In this document: positions 1 through 12,776 of the stretch, in pieces
How the letters are laid out: each line of letters begins with the position of its first letter
How positions within the stretch are numbered: the stretch's first letter is position 1
Source: Antilocapra americana
Lineage: Eukaryota; Chordata; Mammalia; Artiodactyla; Antilocapridae
NCBI GenBank assembly: GCA_007570785.1
Contig: ML661885.1
Span: 15,126,480 to 15,190,479, forward strand
Reading direction: 5' to 3'
Length of the DNA: 64,000 nucleotides
The notes under the pieces: generated by a model
What the model was told of the DNA's origin: nothing
Seen by the model: only the letters and a program-made list of their open reading frames with translations
The model's database searches: none
Program-made: the position numbers and the translations under genes

Positions 1-98
1 CCTGGAGGTGGAAATGGCCATTCACTCCAGTTTTTTACCTGGAAAATTCCGTGGACAGAGGAGCCTAGCTGGCTCCAGTCCGTGGACTTGCAGAGCTG
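1..98 (+). repeat. Bov-tA SINE, 3' part (cut by window edge)
   Basis: The sequence follows the Bov-A body (the 'cactccag', 'gtggacagaggagcct' and 'ctccagtccgtgga' blocks) in plus orientation. The tRNA-Glu-derived head is missing because the window starts inside the element. It is moderately diverged. Confidence 0.75.
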
Positions 99-2769
99 GA
101 CGTGCCTGGGTGTCAGGTCAGCACAGGAACAGGCGCAGGATATCGCCGGGGGCTGTCTTGTTGGTTAAGACTGTGCCAGAAGCCAGTTCATCTGGTCCAC
201 TTTGCCTTACAGGAAATCAGAGCTCTAGCTCCAGAAATGTCACTACCTGATGAGTAATCTTGGTTGAATCTTGAAAACCTCTCTTAGCCTCGGTTTAACT
301 CCAATAAAAACTAAGACAAATTATTTCTAAGTTACCTTAAGAGTTCAAATTAATGTGATTCCTTGAGCTCTCAGGAATGTCCAAGTTTTGCCTTCGAATT
401 ACACATTTTGTATGTGTGTGTGGATGTGTGGGTGAGTGTGGGTGTATAGTTCAGGGAAACAGGAAAATTCCAGGCCAAATTTAAAGCACAATTTTTTGTT
501 TAAGGAAAAACATTCCAAATTTTATTCTACATCTTAAAGAAAAAAAACACATCAGAAAAAGGCAACCCAAATATTTAGAATCTAGCTTAAGACTTTAAGG
601 AATAACATGTCTTTATTAATAAAATCTGGTCATTATATCTTAGATAAGAAAACCAGGTTGGATCTTAGTTGAAATCCAAGTACTGCTAAAAATAATTTTA
701 AGCATTTTTTCCATTGTTCTTATTAGAATTTCCTAATGGTTTTTATGTTTGTTTCAAAACACAACTTTTAAGAGTGTATGGTCATTAATCATTAGTATTT
801 ACATTAGTCATATTTATTTCAGTGTCTAAAACTACATATTGCTCAGTTTTTGTAAAACTAGAGTGTCTAAATTTTCTATATATAGTTTTTCAAGTAAACA
901 GATATATCTGCTGTTAGATGAATAGCAAATAAGTCATGAAAATTATTTTCTTTACATAGTCTCTTGAAGCAGTTATTTTCTGATGTCTCTGTATTGCTGA
1001 ATCTCGTTTTTTTAAATTTATCTGATAGTTTACTAATGCCAACCTGTCTTGTGTCCATTAGGCCTTCTACCTGAGAATCCTGCTCCAGAATGCTTAATAT
1101 TAAAAATCTTTCCTAGATAAGGAATTCTAGACATTTCCCCCAAAAGATTTCTCTCTAAACACTTTTTTCTGTTAATATTTTCTTTTTTTTTTTTTAGTTT
1201 TAAAGAATTTTGGAGAACCTCCTGTGAAAAGTTTAACCTTCAATTCTTCTTAGCCCCTCTGAGCCAAACGTCTTCAACTAGGAAAAAATAAAATAAAACA
1301 TTCCTCAAAAAAAAAAAAAAAACAAAACTTTTGACTTTGTCGTTTCGAAAGAAAGCACCGAGAGTTCCCAGAATGCTCTTGTGTAGAGTGTCGGAAACCT
1401 TTTCAGTGAACTAACTGCCTCTAATGCAGAGGATGAACATATTTGCCTGCACTGGTCTGGGAATATACCAAGCACAGAGATCTTGCAAAGTCTTATGTTT
1501 TGTGTTAAAAAGTCATGAAAATGCTGCCTTTTACTTCATAGCATATGTTTCAATATAAAGGAATTGATGTTTTTTCTTACAGTACTCACCAACTACTGAA
1601 ATGGATACTCATTTAGCTTTACATATCTCTTTTTGTATTCCCTGGAAAACACACCCCCAGTTTGAGAAGCACTGCTTGAGTGGCAGGGACACAGACTGAC
1701 TCCCTGAGGGACCCGGGAGGTTTCCGCTGCTGGGAGAGCCCACTTATTACCACCTAGCTCAGTGACCAGGGACAAACATCAGTGAGCAAAGGCTATTTGA
1801 AAGAACTCAAAATAACACAGTCCCAGGTATGGTTAATTCAGTCTGCTGCCTATCCTAATGGGTGTAAATTGCCACAAGATTGTTTTAGCTCAAAGCTTGA
1901 GATCGATCATAAGAGGATAAAAATGGGTACGTGGATATACATCTTGGGTTGGATCACAAATGTAAGAGTAACACCTAGACTCCCTAGACTTCTTTTAATT
2001 AGTTTCTAAACATTTCCACTAGAAATTTCTTCCCTGGGGGCACAGCCAACAGCTTTGAAGCAAGCATTTAGATCTAGCACTATCCTGACATAACCTGGAT
2101 TTGGTAACAAGAAGAAGATGTGCCAAGTGTCTGTTCTCATTAATTTCTTGTCAAAGGCGTCTTAGTCGTGTAGACATGAGGAAAGTAAAAAATTCACCTA
2201 TTTTCTCTTGACATTTGAAAAGAAAAAAGTTTGTAGAATATTTCAGAGCTTTTGGTCATTTTAATCCTCACAATCTGGTGTTATTTATCAATAGAAGACC
2301 AGGGAAGTTATGAATCTTGTTCACATTCACACTTGAACTTGATGAAGAGTAGAACAAGGCCTCATTCACATCCTGTGGCTTCATGTCCAGTGTTCCAGTG
2401 AACTGCAGGAAAGTCTGTTTAGTTAAGGAGTATTTTTTCTCTATTAATAGTCGAAATAATGAAAATAAAAACAGAGGGGCATTTATCGTCACACGGATGG
2501 TTTAAAGCAGCAGTGGATCATGCCAAATGCTCATGACTTGGGATAAATGACAGACTGTCTTTAGCACATACATTTGCCCTTTTGGAATTCTGGTCATAAG
2601 ATACACATCTCTGAGTTAAAGAGAATAATTTACTACTCTTGATATAACATGATATACACATTCAGCAAAAACTGAAGGAAGTCACTGATTTTCTAGAAAA
2701 ATCAAAGAACTTTAGAATGACTGAATCTAAGTTCAAAAATACTGTCTAATAGAATTTGATTGGCATTTC
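99..2769. other. AT-rich intergenic DNA, no gene seen
   Basis: No recognisable coding sequence or transposable element. The only low-complexity features are a GT-rich patch near 409-448, a T-run at about 1185-1196 and an A-run at about 1306-1322. Open frames here stay below 76 codons, start and stop at random, and resemble no family I know. Confidence 0.6.
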
Positions 2770-2870
2770 ACCATTCATTCATTCAGTAAATATGAGGTGA
2801 GCACTCTTATATTCTATAGAAGGCATTGTGCTTGGTGCTAGGGTACAGCCCCAGCCTGTAAATGGACTTA
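2770..2870. repeat. L2/MIR-type ancient repeat tail
   Basis: The motif 'cattcattcattcagtaaatat' followed by a 'gcattgtgcttggtgctagg' block is the common 3' tail shared by L2 and MIR-like elements. It is strongly diverged, so family and orientation are uncertain. Confidence 0.45.
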
Positions 2871-2897
2871 CTACCCATTTAAAACTAGACTGAGCAG

Positions 2898-3045
2898 ACT
2901 TCCCCGGCACCTGGTGGTTAGGATTCCAAGCTTCCTGCACTTACATTGCAACAGGAAAGGGTTCCATGTCATGTCAGGTAACTAAGATCCTTCATGCCGT
3001 GTGGCATGGTCAAAAAGTACATAACATTAACAATAATAATAGAAC
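2898..3045 (+). repeat. CHR-type (tRNA-Glu-derived) SINE, degraded
   Basis: A degraded tRNA-Glu head ('acctggtggttaggattcc') is followed by 'ggtaactaagatcc' and an A-rich tail containing 'aacaataataataga'. It is older than most SINEs in the window. Confidence 0.65.
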
Positions 3046-5119
3046 CAGGCCGAGAATCTTTTGGGATACTGGAATGTATCTCTTCTATATATAGAAAAAT
3101 CATTCAGTTATCAAACCAGGGAAGTATATTACAAGAACAAGTAAAATGCTTTTTCCGAAGAACTATTTTCCTAAGAAATAAATGGATGGTATGAATGGAA
3201 GTCTGATGCATAATTATTTCTGAATCACAGTTTAAATTTACATTTGAGGTAACAAATTGTTAATCTAATTGAGTAAAGCTATGAGTTGTCTTTCCTTATT
3301 ATCCAGTAAATTGAAAAATAATTCTTAGATATATTGCTTGTCAAAGTAGCTAATAATAGTCTATCATTAATAAGTGGAGCAAAATTTGATACCAGTGAAA
3401 AAATCTATACCAAATTTTATATTTTAATAGTTTGTTGACAGTTATTTGGTTAAAAACTAAGCATTTTAATGTTTTTTTCTTACTTCCCATTGACTATAGG
3501 CAACATTTTAGCAGTCTATCAATATTCTCTATTTAGTCTTCTGAATTTCTAAATGGAAGGTGTTTAAAATTCAGTAATCAAAAATGATTTAGCTTGACTC
3601 AAGGGATTTATTCACTTAGGTTCATGTGACTTTGAAAATATATTGGGTGTTTTCCCGCTTCAACTGCCCTCATCCAAACAGAACTAAAAAAAAAAAAAAG
3701 GAAAAGAAAGAAGAGACTACAAAATCTAACTAAAAATTGAAAACACTCGAAGGCCCATCCCTAATAAGAAAGGGGAAAGGTCTCAATTTCAAAATCGTGG
3801 TGAACATTCTATATTATTGAAGTTAGCACTTATTGAAATATAATGCTATTCTTAAGTGACATCAATTACCATTGCTTCTACTTGACTTTTTAAAATAGCC
3901 TGACTTAATTTCATAAACCTGTTTACCATTACCATTAATGCATAATCTCTTCCTTATTAAGTCTAAAAGGGTTTTAAACTATAAATATACATATAAAGAA
4001 AGGAAGGTAGGGAATTCTCTTTAGTAGTGAGACAATCCAAGGCCAGCAAAAGATACAAATACCCCCAAAAAAGGACTAAGAAATAGGTAGGTAAACTAAA
4101 TGTGTTTTTAAGCCAAGAAATTTTTATTTGGTATATGTGTGTGTGTGTATGTTTGTGTGTGTGTGTGTAATTCTTATATGTAATTGAAACTACTTATTAA
4201 CATGAAATTTGTGATTGAGATCATAATTTCAGCTTTAATCTCTCTCCTGAAGAAATTAGTTCTTATTATCTAACAGATATTTCCATATTTCTGGGGTAAA
4301 ATACTTCATTCAATAAATATCTACTGTCTCCCTTATGCCAGAAATTAATTTATGCGCAGTTCACTCCCTCAGTTTCACACTCTAGCAGAGATTTCATATT
4401 TAAAGAGGCTATGTTACCAAGTGACATCTAATTCCATAGCTTGAGCTGGAAATAGTACGGCAATATGTTTGAGTTTGTTGTCTGAGAATTTCTGGAATCC
4501 ACTTTTATTTTTTCTCAGATTCGTTATTTATGTCCATTCCTTAGTCTAAGAATCTGAATGACCACCACATAAGGTTTCTAAACATCCATGCATAGAACTA
4601 TAGTAGCCGTGTGAAAGTTAGTGATCATTTATTTCAGTGTAGATGTTACCCACTTCAGCCAAAAGATGTAAGATTCTGACAGAAAACAATGTTGAAAAAC
4701 CATTGTTTTTATACCCCTTCCCTGTTCTGTTTAATTTTGTTTAAATCCTAGCCTGTATGCTGTGGGAGAACCCACCACTACCTGCTGATAAGGAAAGCTT
4801 AATGCCAGCCTAGGGATGTAGTTTATCTCCCTTCCATCGTGGGCAAGCTGGCAACTGATATAGCTGACTAGCTTTTCTTTCTGTTATTTTTGCTCCATTT
4901 CAACCTAAAAAGACTTTAGATTGAATATCAAACAATATAGACTTTCCAAATTAAGGCTCAGGGAAATAGACACAGAATCCTGGCAACAAACAGGTAAACA
5001 CAGATTTCCCGAAGGGTGTCAGGAGCCCGCTCGTCCCGCTTTTTCAGGCTGTGTTGAGTGCCCTCTAGTGGTCAGTTTGAAAGAATGTGGAATTCCGTTT
5101 GCCAAAAAAGGATGCGGCA
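3046..5119. other. AT-rich intergenic DNA with a GT microsatellite
   Basis: Apparently unique sequence. A (GT)n tract with interruptions lies at about 4135-4168, and an L2-like tail ('cattcaataaatatctact') at about 4308-4345. No gene, RNA or young transposon is recognised. Confidence 0.6.
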
Positions 5120-5191
5120 GGGACGGGGGCTGCCGTCTATGGGGTCGCACAGAGTCGGACTCGAATGAAGCGACTTAGCAGCAGCAGCAGA
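5120..5191 (+). repeat. Bov-A2 SINE, 3' end fragment
   Basis: The 3' end of a Bov-A2 monomer is visible ('gggctgccgtctatgggg', then 'cgcacagagtcgga', then 'cgacttag'), closing with the family's (AGC)n tail. Confidence 0.8.
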
Positions 5192-8100
5192 TGCGTTAAG
5201 GAGGACTTGAAAGAAAGTTCTGGACTGCTTTCCAACTTCCATTACCCATTCATAGAGTCAAAAATCACAACCAAGTGATTTTTTTTTTCAGTGATCATTT
5301 CTCAGTTTTTTCTTATTCTAAAATATCTGATAAAATTGTTGCCACCTTCTGCACAGAGCTTTCAAAGCGGTTCTACCTGCTGTCTCCAAATTTAAAACAA
5401 GAGTCACAAGTTTAACTAAATGTTCAGAAGTGTCCTAGCCTGCACTCCGAATACACTTTAGTCAGTGCTACATCGACCTTTCTGTTAGTGGAAAGACAGA
5501 AGAGCAGTCAGTGGTGCCTCCTTAAGAATCACAGACCTGTAAGCACAAATCCACAGTCTCCATTCTACCTAAAGGCAGAACCTGAAGTACCCCTGAACTG
5601 ACCCTGGCAAAAACACAAATGGCTCTAAACTTCCAAGCCCTATCTGTGGGTACTGGCCAGAAATCGAATTACAGCCAGGTTGCTGCCATTTTCTTTAAAC
5701 CAAGATGCTCCTGATAGTCTTATTTGCAGCATATGGGTTAGGCTGTGATTTTACTCTCCAGATTATAGTCACAGCATAGTGTTTCATTGAAATGGGGAGG
5801 AGTTTTGGAAAGCAAACGGATACACAGAAGGTAATATATTCTAATATTATCCAAATTACTTATCCAACAAAAATATCACCAGAAGTAACAAATGTGTATA
5901 TATTATGAAAATCTCACTAAAAAATTTACAAAATCTTCCTATTTATCTCAAAGCGAAAGAAAGAAAAAAAAAAACAGCAACTTAAAAAACACTGGGTTTA
6001 TTCAACAGCCAAATTTCAAACTTCTGCAGTTTTAAACCAGCATATTAAACCATTAAAAATTCAACAATGAATGTATAAAAAAGGTTTATTAAGTAAATAT
6101 AAGGTACTATTAGCACACTGAAGCATTTTTAATAACCTTTCATTTAAACTGCATAATGACTGTATCTGCTCTTAGCACCCTGCTTTCAATCCAAAAGGTT
6201 TTCTGTTTCATATTGTTGCTTATGGTTGGCTTGCTTGCTTTGTTTTGGTTGAAGGAGTGAGGGTAAGTGGGAGGAAGAGCTTAAATTGGAAGGTTATTGC
6301 GCAATTTACTAATATTAGCTCTGTGCCCTGGATGTAGAGTGGAAACCATCTGTGGCTGTGACTTGATCTTCTCACTCCCTTCCACCTGCCTTTCAAGTTT
6401 CATCTTCCTGATTCTGAAACAGATTCTTTTGATCAAATCTCATATCAGATCATCCAGATTCTTCATTCCTCTCCTGTCTGCAGTAATCACTAGCAATCCT
6501 TCCCTCAGATCTGCCTGGTTACACAGGTCTTCAGAGTCAAGTCAAGGGTAGGACCAAATGAACCATGGGCAATAGCAACTTGGAGCCCAAAGTCAAGGTC
6601 ACTAATCTTAGAGATGCCTGAGGACAAAAGAACTCTGTACACCATGTCACAATATGATTTGATCAACAAAACAATGACACAATGCTTTCTCCTACTACTA
6701 ACAAAGAACAATAATTGTTAAAGCCTCCATTAATTTCTTGAACTTCAAAGGTAAATAATTAGGTTGATGAGAGAAAGGGTGCCCCATTCACTAAGTTACC
6801 ACAAGATACCATCCTAAATGCAAACTTCTACTAAAATTTCGTGTGCAACCAATTAGTGTGTGTTTTCAGGGCAGCATACAAAAAGGAAATACCAGTATTA
6901 TCCTTTTCATTATTTTCAATGCTAACAACATTTTGATCAGGGAAAACTGATATTGGTGTGGTGGTTTCAGTATGGTTCTTGAGCCACAATCATAATGGCA
7001 ACTTAAAAAAAAACTTTAACAGGGGATATTAGATGTGGACAGAGGGCCATACTGAAAAATAGTGCTTTACTCTACATCCAGTGAAAAAGAAGTCATATTT
7101 GGATTAGAATTTAAGCTTTTTATATAAACATATCTTTAGGTGGGTATTTTAAATTAATATTTCTTATCTTACTATAAATGTTTTTTAAAGACTATTATAA
7201 ATTAAATGAGGTAGTATATAGTAAAACACCAAGCACAATACCTGAAGACAAATTGGAGGAATTTTATTTGAGTGTTTCAAAAGAAACATTCAACTCACAT
7301 TTGTGTGTTAGTCTTCTAAAATTCTTCTGTGTCTTCCTAAACAGTCAAAATTTTACATGTGTGTATGAGTTCAAATGTAAGTTTTTACCCACTGTTACCA
7401 TAAAATAGACAGCATTTTATTTGCTATATATATTATATATATATGTATATGTATACATATATTATATATGAAACTATCTCATGTGGCTTTAAAGAGAGAG
7501 TGAAATTTTTTGGACAAATAACATGCTATGAAAACTTATGCAATTTTTTTTTTACCTAGCAGCCTTAGATTTTTAATATTTAATAGACAAATGTCAATTT
7601 TTTTCTAGAGAGATATCAGCTTCCTACAATTACTAAGCCTTTAGAGATACTATATATTTGAAGTCTTTTACATCATCCTTATTACCACAGAATTAAATGT
7701 GACTAGTCATTATGTGAATATCAATGTATCACTCCATTTTTATGCTTTAAACACTTGTAAACCTAAGGATATACTTCATAAAGTAATTCATAACTGAATT
7801 TTATTCCAGCTTTACCATAATTGGCTATTTAGCAGATTAAACTGAAATGAAAGCAAAATCTTTCAGTATTCAAATATTCTTAATTAAATTTTGATTTTAA
7901 AATCAAAAAAGTATAGGCTGTCATCATTTATTTATTCTTTTATGTTGAAATCTTAATGACCAAGAAAGGTAACAGAGAAGGTTTGTTTTCTCTTTCAATT
8001 TATTTATAATTTCAAGTTGCAAAAATTTAACTTGAGCCCTTATTTCCTACAAGTGATGATGACCAAGGACTACAAATAATGCCACACACCTCATTCTTAC

Positions 8101-9290
8101 GCCGACTAAATGTAACTCCTCTAGCCAAATCAGGGCAGTCACTGTGCACCCAGGGGAGTGCAACTAACCTGAACGCTGCATTAAAGACAAACTGACTTTG
8201 GATCGATCTTCTATTGACTCTGCAAAAGAATCTCCAAGATATGTGAAATTTTGCTTTCAGAGTATCCAGTATGTGTCATTGGTAAACGGAAAATAACACT
8301 TTGATTTTAGCAAATTTTGTTTATTTGGGTTCTTTTGTTTTGTTTTTGTTTCTTTGCCTAGTAATTTTACGAAAGCTTTAGTGTAACACATTACTTAGTT
8401 TGGGGTTTCAATCAACATATTATGATGCTTTAAAAAAAATCCATGTTCTACAGCATAATTGCATGACAGCTTAGATTTCATTACTATTTAGTTATAGCTT
8501 AATGAATACTGTATTCCTACCTGTTTTCTAAAAAAATCAAGTTCCTAGCTTATTAAATAATATTCAGATAAAGCATTATGCTGCCCAACCAGCTCACTAA
8601 ATGTATTTATTACCTGCCTCTATGTAGCTCATGTAAAAACTCAGTGTTGACTGTGTATGTCTACTGCTTTTTAAAGCTACCAGTGTGACTGTCTCATCTT
8701 ACTATGTCAGTGCACTATGTTACAGTGTCACATACCTAGAACACGATACAAAAGGAACTACAAACTGCTTCCTCAATATCTAGCCCCAAAACGGTCTGAG
8801 GCAGTGCAATAACACCTTTAGTTGAGCAGCTCACTGTTTGAATCGTTTTGGTCTGTGCATTCTCTACTATAACCTACTGAAGTATTTTGTAAGTGTCTTT
8901 TTAGGCTTGTAATACAAATCTCTACATCATATCTACATGGTCTAAATAATGTCGAGTAATTCAGTTTTAAAAAGTGCTGTCTGTTAATAAACTAAAGAGA
9001 ATTAGCTGCTGATATTTCCAGATAACTGCTTAATTTATTTCCCATTGCCAATGTAGACCTGCCTTAAATGGTTTCTTTCACCACGATTATGTGTAAAATG
9101 AAAGGAAAATAGTGTGGTGAAGGCTTACCTGTCTGACATTAGCTCTTCTCACTAGTCAAAGTAGACATCCTCAGAAATGACACCATTTGGTGATGTTCAA
9201 TGTCAAGTATATGTTATTCTCCTTTTAGTCTTCAAAAGCTAAAATCAGATATATATGAAATAAACATATATAGACTTTCAAAGGCTAACA
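5192..9290. other. Repeat-poor AT-rich intergenic DNA
   Basis: About 4 kb with no SINE, LINE or gene that I can recognise. An AT-only simple tract (TA/ATAT) lies at about 7421-7470. Open frames are 62-84 codons with no family resemblance. The lack of young SINEs contrasts with their density after 11 kb. Confidence 0.6.
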
Positions 9291-9392
9291 TTTTGGGAGG
9301 GGTGTGGGGGGTAGGAGGGAGGAAGAGGAGGTGAGGAAATGGAGGGAGAGAGAGGAGGAAAGAAAAAAAGAAAAAGTAAAAGAGAAAGGCAA
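9291..9392 (+). repeat. Polypurine tract with G-quadruplex potential
   Basis: About 100 nt is almost purely A/G on the + strand. It starts with four G-runs at 9295-9319 separated by short loops (A, TGT and TAGGA) and continues as GGA/GAA-rich sequence. It has no coding signal. The two 62-71 codon frames on the - strand are Ser/Pro/Leu-rich by-products of this composition. Confidence 0.75.
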
Positions 9393-11292
9393 ATCTCCAA
9401 GTGAGTTAAATGGAGGAAACTGATGTTTATAGCATACATTTTTTGAAAAGTTGATTGGCTTTTGGGAAAGCAATTGTGTTGGTCTGTGTGCACGTGGACA
9501 TGAGTGTGTTTAGGATCAGGAGGTAGAGCCTGAATTTACTGAGTTTTGGGTTAACCAGAGTCATATATTATGCATTTTTGGTTAACTAGAGTTATAAATT
9601 ATTAAAAACAATGTGTCTAACTCCCCAAACTCATTAATTCAATGTTTAATGTTAGAATTATCTTCTGGTTAAACTCAGGACAATTCTGTGAATATTCACA
9701 AAGTAATTTTATGAAAGGTTACAGTGAAACTATAAAAGTATCAGTAATTAATGCACATAAAAAGCCTTCCTGGGAATAACTGTGGGTGATTTCCCTGTGA
9801 AATAGGTTGATAAACAACCTGATTCTATTTGTCTCAAGCTGTAGAGATTTTAATAATGTCTATTGAGTTCCTAACATCTCCCAGATTAAAAAACACTCAT
9901 AACTATTTTTAAAACCTAAGGAATATAGAGTGTCAGAAATTCAAAGTTAAATAATAGTTCTTAAAATTGCCATATACATTAAGTAATACAATTTCACATT
10001 TCTAAGTTACATATGGTATTAGATTTATAGGGACTGTCACATGAAGCATCACTGTCTTTTATTAACTTTAATGTTTTAGAGGGTTTTCATAGTATTTATG
10101 AATGCTCTGAACGCTGCAGGGGAAAAGAAGCACAATCAAGTATTTTATTTTTGAAGATTTCTCAGTTGGGTTATCCTGTCTGGTTTACACACATAATAGG
10201 ATTAGCATTCTATCTCATACTATGTTGAAATGTTCTTAACATAAACTCTCAATAGAAGCCAGAGCTCATGTATGCGTAAGTGGTAAGTCCTGTCTAGTCT
10301 CATTCATCTGCCTCAACATGCTTTATTTCATCCTGTTTGCAAACAAGATGTTTTTATCTCAGTTTTGTAAAGAGGAAATGGTTTCCCATACTTGTGTTTG
10401 TGCAGCTGTCCATCCTGCGCCATTAATACAATGCCTTTCTCTCCCATTTAATGGTGTTTGTATCAATGTTCATATATCTGCTGCACTTTAACTCCACAAA
10501 AAGAAAATGTGATTTTGTATTAGTAGTTTTGCTAATCAACTCAATATTTCTGCACCAATCAGCATCCTTATATGCATGTAGTAGTCTGTACAATTGTTCA
10601 ACATCAAAATACTTGTTTACCTTATGTCAAAATGTCTATAAAACTGCTGGCATTGTTCTCCATTCCAGTCTGGTAGAATAAGCAAGATAGAAAATAAATG
10701 TGTAAATGAATCATCTGTGTCATTTCAGTTCTCTGCATGAAGCCACTTCACATTGAGCATGGCATCCACGCCCGCCACCCAACAATCCATGGTTTCTTAA
10801 CACCTCATTACTGACTGTTGAGGCAGGGAGATTTTTGGAGGAAGTGAGGGATAAAACTGCAAAGCCTGGCAAAAAGTAAAAGTTGGATCCATTGCCATTC
10901 AAAGTATTCTTCTCAAATGAATCCTTTGAGACAGCCTATAAATGCCTCACTTGCTTTATATTTAAAAAAAAAATCAAAAAATGCACACAACCTTGCAAAA
11001 TATTGGGGTAAGATCATCCAAGAATTTCGAGACAGTCTCCCACTGCTATTCCTAAAATCAATCTGGTCTGTCCTTGTTGGGTAAATCAAGTCTTGATTTC
11101 TGAACACAGTCAGCTCTGTGGGTGTGTGACTCAAGCAGTCATACAGAGGTACAGATATTCAGAAGAGCCCGGCACTCAATTTAATGCCCTGCTGGCGCCA
11201 TCCTGAAATTCTGAATAATTTTTCAGTAAGGAGCCCAGTATATTCATTTTGTTTTAGACTGCACAAATTGTACAGCCAGTCCTTCTGGCTGC
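9393..11292. other. AT-rich intergenic DNA, no gene seen
   Basis: Apparently unique sequence with no recognised repeat of any length. Frames at 10451-10681 (+) and 10913-11134 (-) are short, lack conserved motifs and are regarded as random. Confidence 0.55.
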
Positions 11293-11506
11293 TGTGCTGT
11301 GTTTAGTCACTTCAGTCGTGTCCGACTCTTTGCAACCCCATGGACTATAGCCCACCAGGCTCTTCTGTCCATGGGGATTCTCTAGGCAAGAACACTAGAG
11401 TGGGTTGCCATGCCCTCCTCCAGGGGATCTTCCCAACCCAGGGACTGAACCCAGGTCTCCTACACTGCAGGTGGATTCTTTACCAGCTGAGCTACCAGGG
11501 AAGCCC
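11293..11506 (-). repeat. Bov-tA SINE
   Basis: Complete element in reverse orientation. The Bov-A body comes first ('agtcgtgtccgactctttgc', 'ggcaagaacactagagtggg') and the reversed tRNA-Glu head ends at 'gagctaccagggaagccc'. Frames running through it are SINE-derived, not genes. Confidence 0.9.
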
Positions 11507-11629
11507 ATCTTTTCTGGCCAGGGAGGTAAATGATTAGACTGCCAGCTGAGTCAGACACTCCAAGGTAAGAGGTGAGCATATAGTAAGGAGAGAGGCTTAT
11601 TTATTTAGTAATGTCTCATACAACACTTG

Positions 11630-11700
11630 TTTTTCAGTTGCTAAGTCGTGTCTACCTCTGTGATCCCATGGACTGCAGCGTGGCAGGCCTCCCTGCCCCT
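11630..11700 (-). repeat. BovB/Bov-A 3' fragment
   Basis: The block 'cagttgctaagtcgtgtc' is followed by 'cccatggactgcagc' and 'caggcctccctg'. This matches the 3' end of BovB in reverse. The fragment abuts a MIR element. Confidence 0.65.
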
Positions 11701-11705
11701 CAGTT

Positions 11706-11905
11706 ACAGCACTTACCATGTGTCCAGGCCTATACAAATATTTATTTAAATCTCACAATACCAGTTCTGTTAACACCCTCATTTTACGTAACAGGAAACT
11801 GAGGCACAGGGAAGTTAAGTAGCTTGCCGAAGGTCACACAGCTAGTAAAGCCAGGATATGAACCCAGGCAGCTCGGCTACAGAATTTGGATGTCTGACCA
11901 TTGAG
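11706..11905 (-). repeat. MIR SINE
   Basis: The core-SINE signature is clear in reverse ('caggaaactgaggcacaggg', 'agcttgccgaaggtcacaca', 'gctagtaa', 'gaacccaggcagctcggct'). It is an ancient mammal-wide repeat. Confidence 0.85.
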
Positions 11906-12334
11906 GTTGTCAGGGGAGTGTGTAATTTCCTCGGTTCTGTCTTATCATACAAAAATTTGAAGCAACGGACAGACTAGCGTTACAGCCCTCTGACAGACCA
12001 GGGTTACAGCCTTGGGTTACAACTCAGTTTTATTTAGAAAGTAAAGGAAAATACATCCTCGAGGCATGAGGGCATGCAGACCCAAAAGACACGAGGAGAA
12101 GAAAGGCCCCCAGCCCAATTTTGGCTCTTCTTTTTATATTTCTTTCTCCTCCCCCTGGGCCTGCCCTGTGTAAATTGGGCTAGCCAGGAGTGCTATTTGT
12201 TTTACCTGAGGTTCTCACTCTGGTCCTCAGACCTTCATTTGTTCTATTTTTGCAGGCTTTTCCCTTTGTCTTTTTTAGTCACTGCCATTTTGGACTCCTT
12301 TTTCCTATTCTAACTACCTAACAAGATCATACTA
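11906..12334. other. Intergenic, nothing recognised
   Basis: No gene or classified repeat is seen. The sequence is pyrimidine-rich at 12105-12330. A 79-codon Phe/Leu-rich frame here reflects that composition. Confidence 0.45.
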
Positions 12335-12416
12335 GCTCTTGCATTGCTATGCTGCCTTTCCATCAAAGAAAATTTCCTCATTTCATTTGCTAATAGAGCA
12401 CTGGGGCCATGCATTA
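12335..12416 (+). repeat. Direct repeat, copy 1 (flanks a SINE)
   Basis: This roughly 82-bp segment recurs at 12704-12776. Both contain 'gctgcctttccatcaaagaa', a 'tcctcattt' block and a 'taatagag..ctgggg..catgcatta' block. Small indels and substitutions separate the copies. Together they bracket the SINE at 12418-12690. Confidence 0.8.
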
Positions 12417-12417
12417 A

Positions 12418-12690
12418 TCTGGTAGCCCAACAGAAAAGTATCTGCCTGCCAATGCAGGAGACAAGAGTTCGATCCCTGGGCCGGGAAGATCCTCTGGCGA
12501 AGGAAATGGCAACCCACTCCAATATTCTTGCCTGGGGAAATAAACATAAACAGAAATTAAATAAAATAATAAAAATAAAAAATAAAATAAAATAAAAATA
12601 AACATAAAGCATAAACAGAGGAACCTGGAGGACTATATTCCATGGGGTCACAAAAGAGTCAGACAGGACTTAGCGACTAAACAAACAATG
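12418..12690 (+). repeat. Bov-tA SINE interrupted by an A-rich microsatellite
   Basis: The head ('tatctgcctgccaatgcagg', 'gttcgatccctggg') and the first half of the Bov-A body run to about 12538. They are split by an (AAAAT)n/AAATAAA tract at about 12538-12615. The body then resumes with 'cagaggaacctggagg' and 'cacaaaagagtcagacagga'. A 113-codon - strand frame across it is SINE plus T-rich repeat. Confidence 0.8.
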
Positions 12691-12703
12691 ACAACAAAAA
12701 AAG

Positions 12704-12776
12704 GCTCTTGCTTTGCTGCCTTTCCATCAAAGAAAAGTTCCTCATTTTGTTAATAGAGCCCTGGGGACATGCATTA
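12704..12776 (+). repeat. Direct repeat, copy 2 (flanks a SINE)
   Basis: Second copy of the segment at 12335-12416. It is shorter by about 9 bp, with deletions around 'gcattgctat' and 'tttcatttgc'. Confidence 0.8.
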
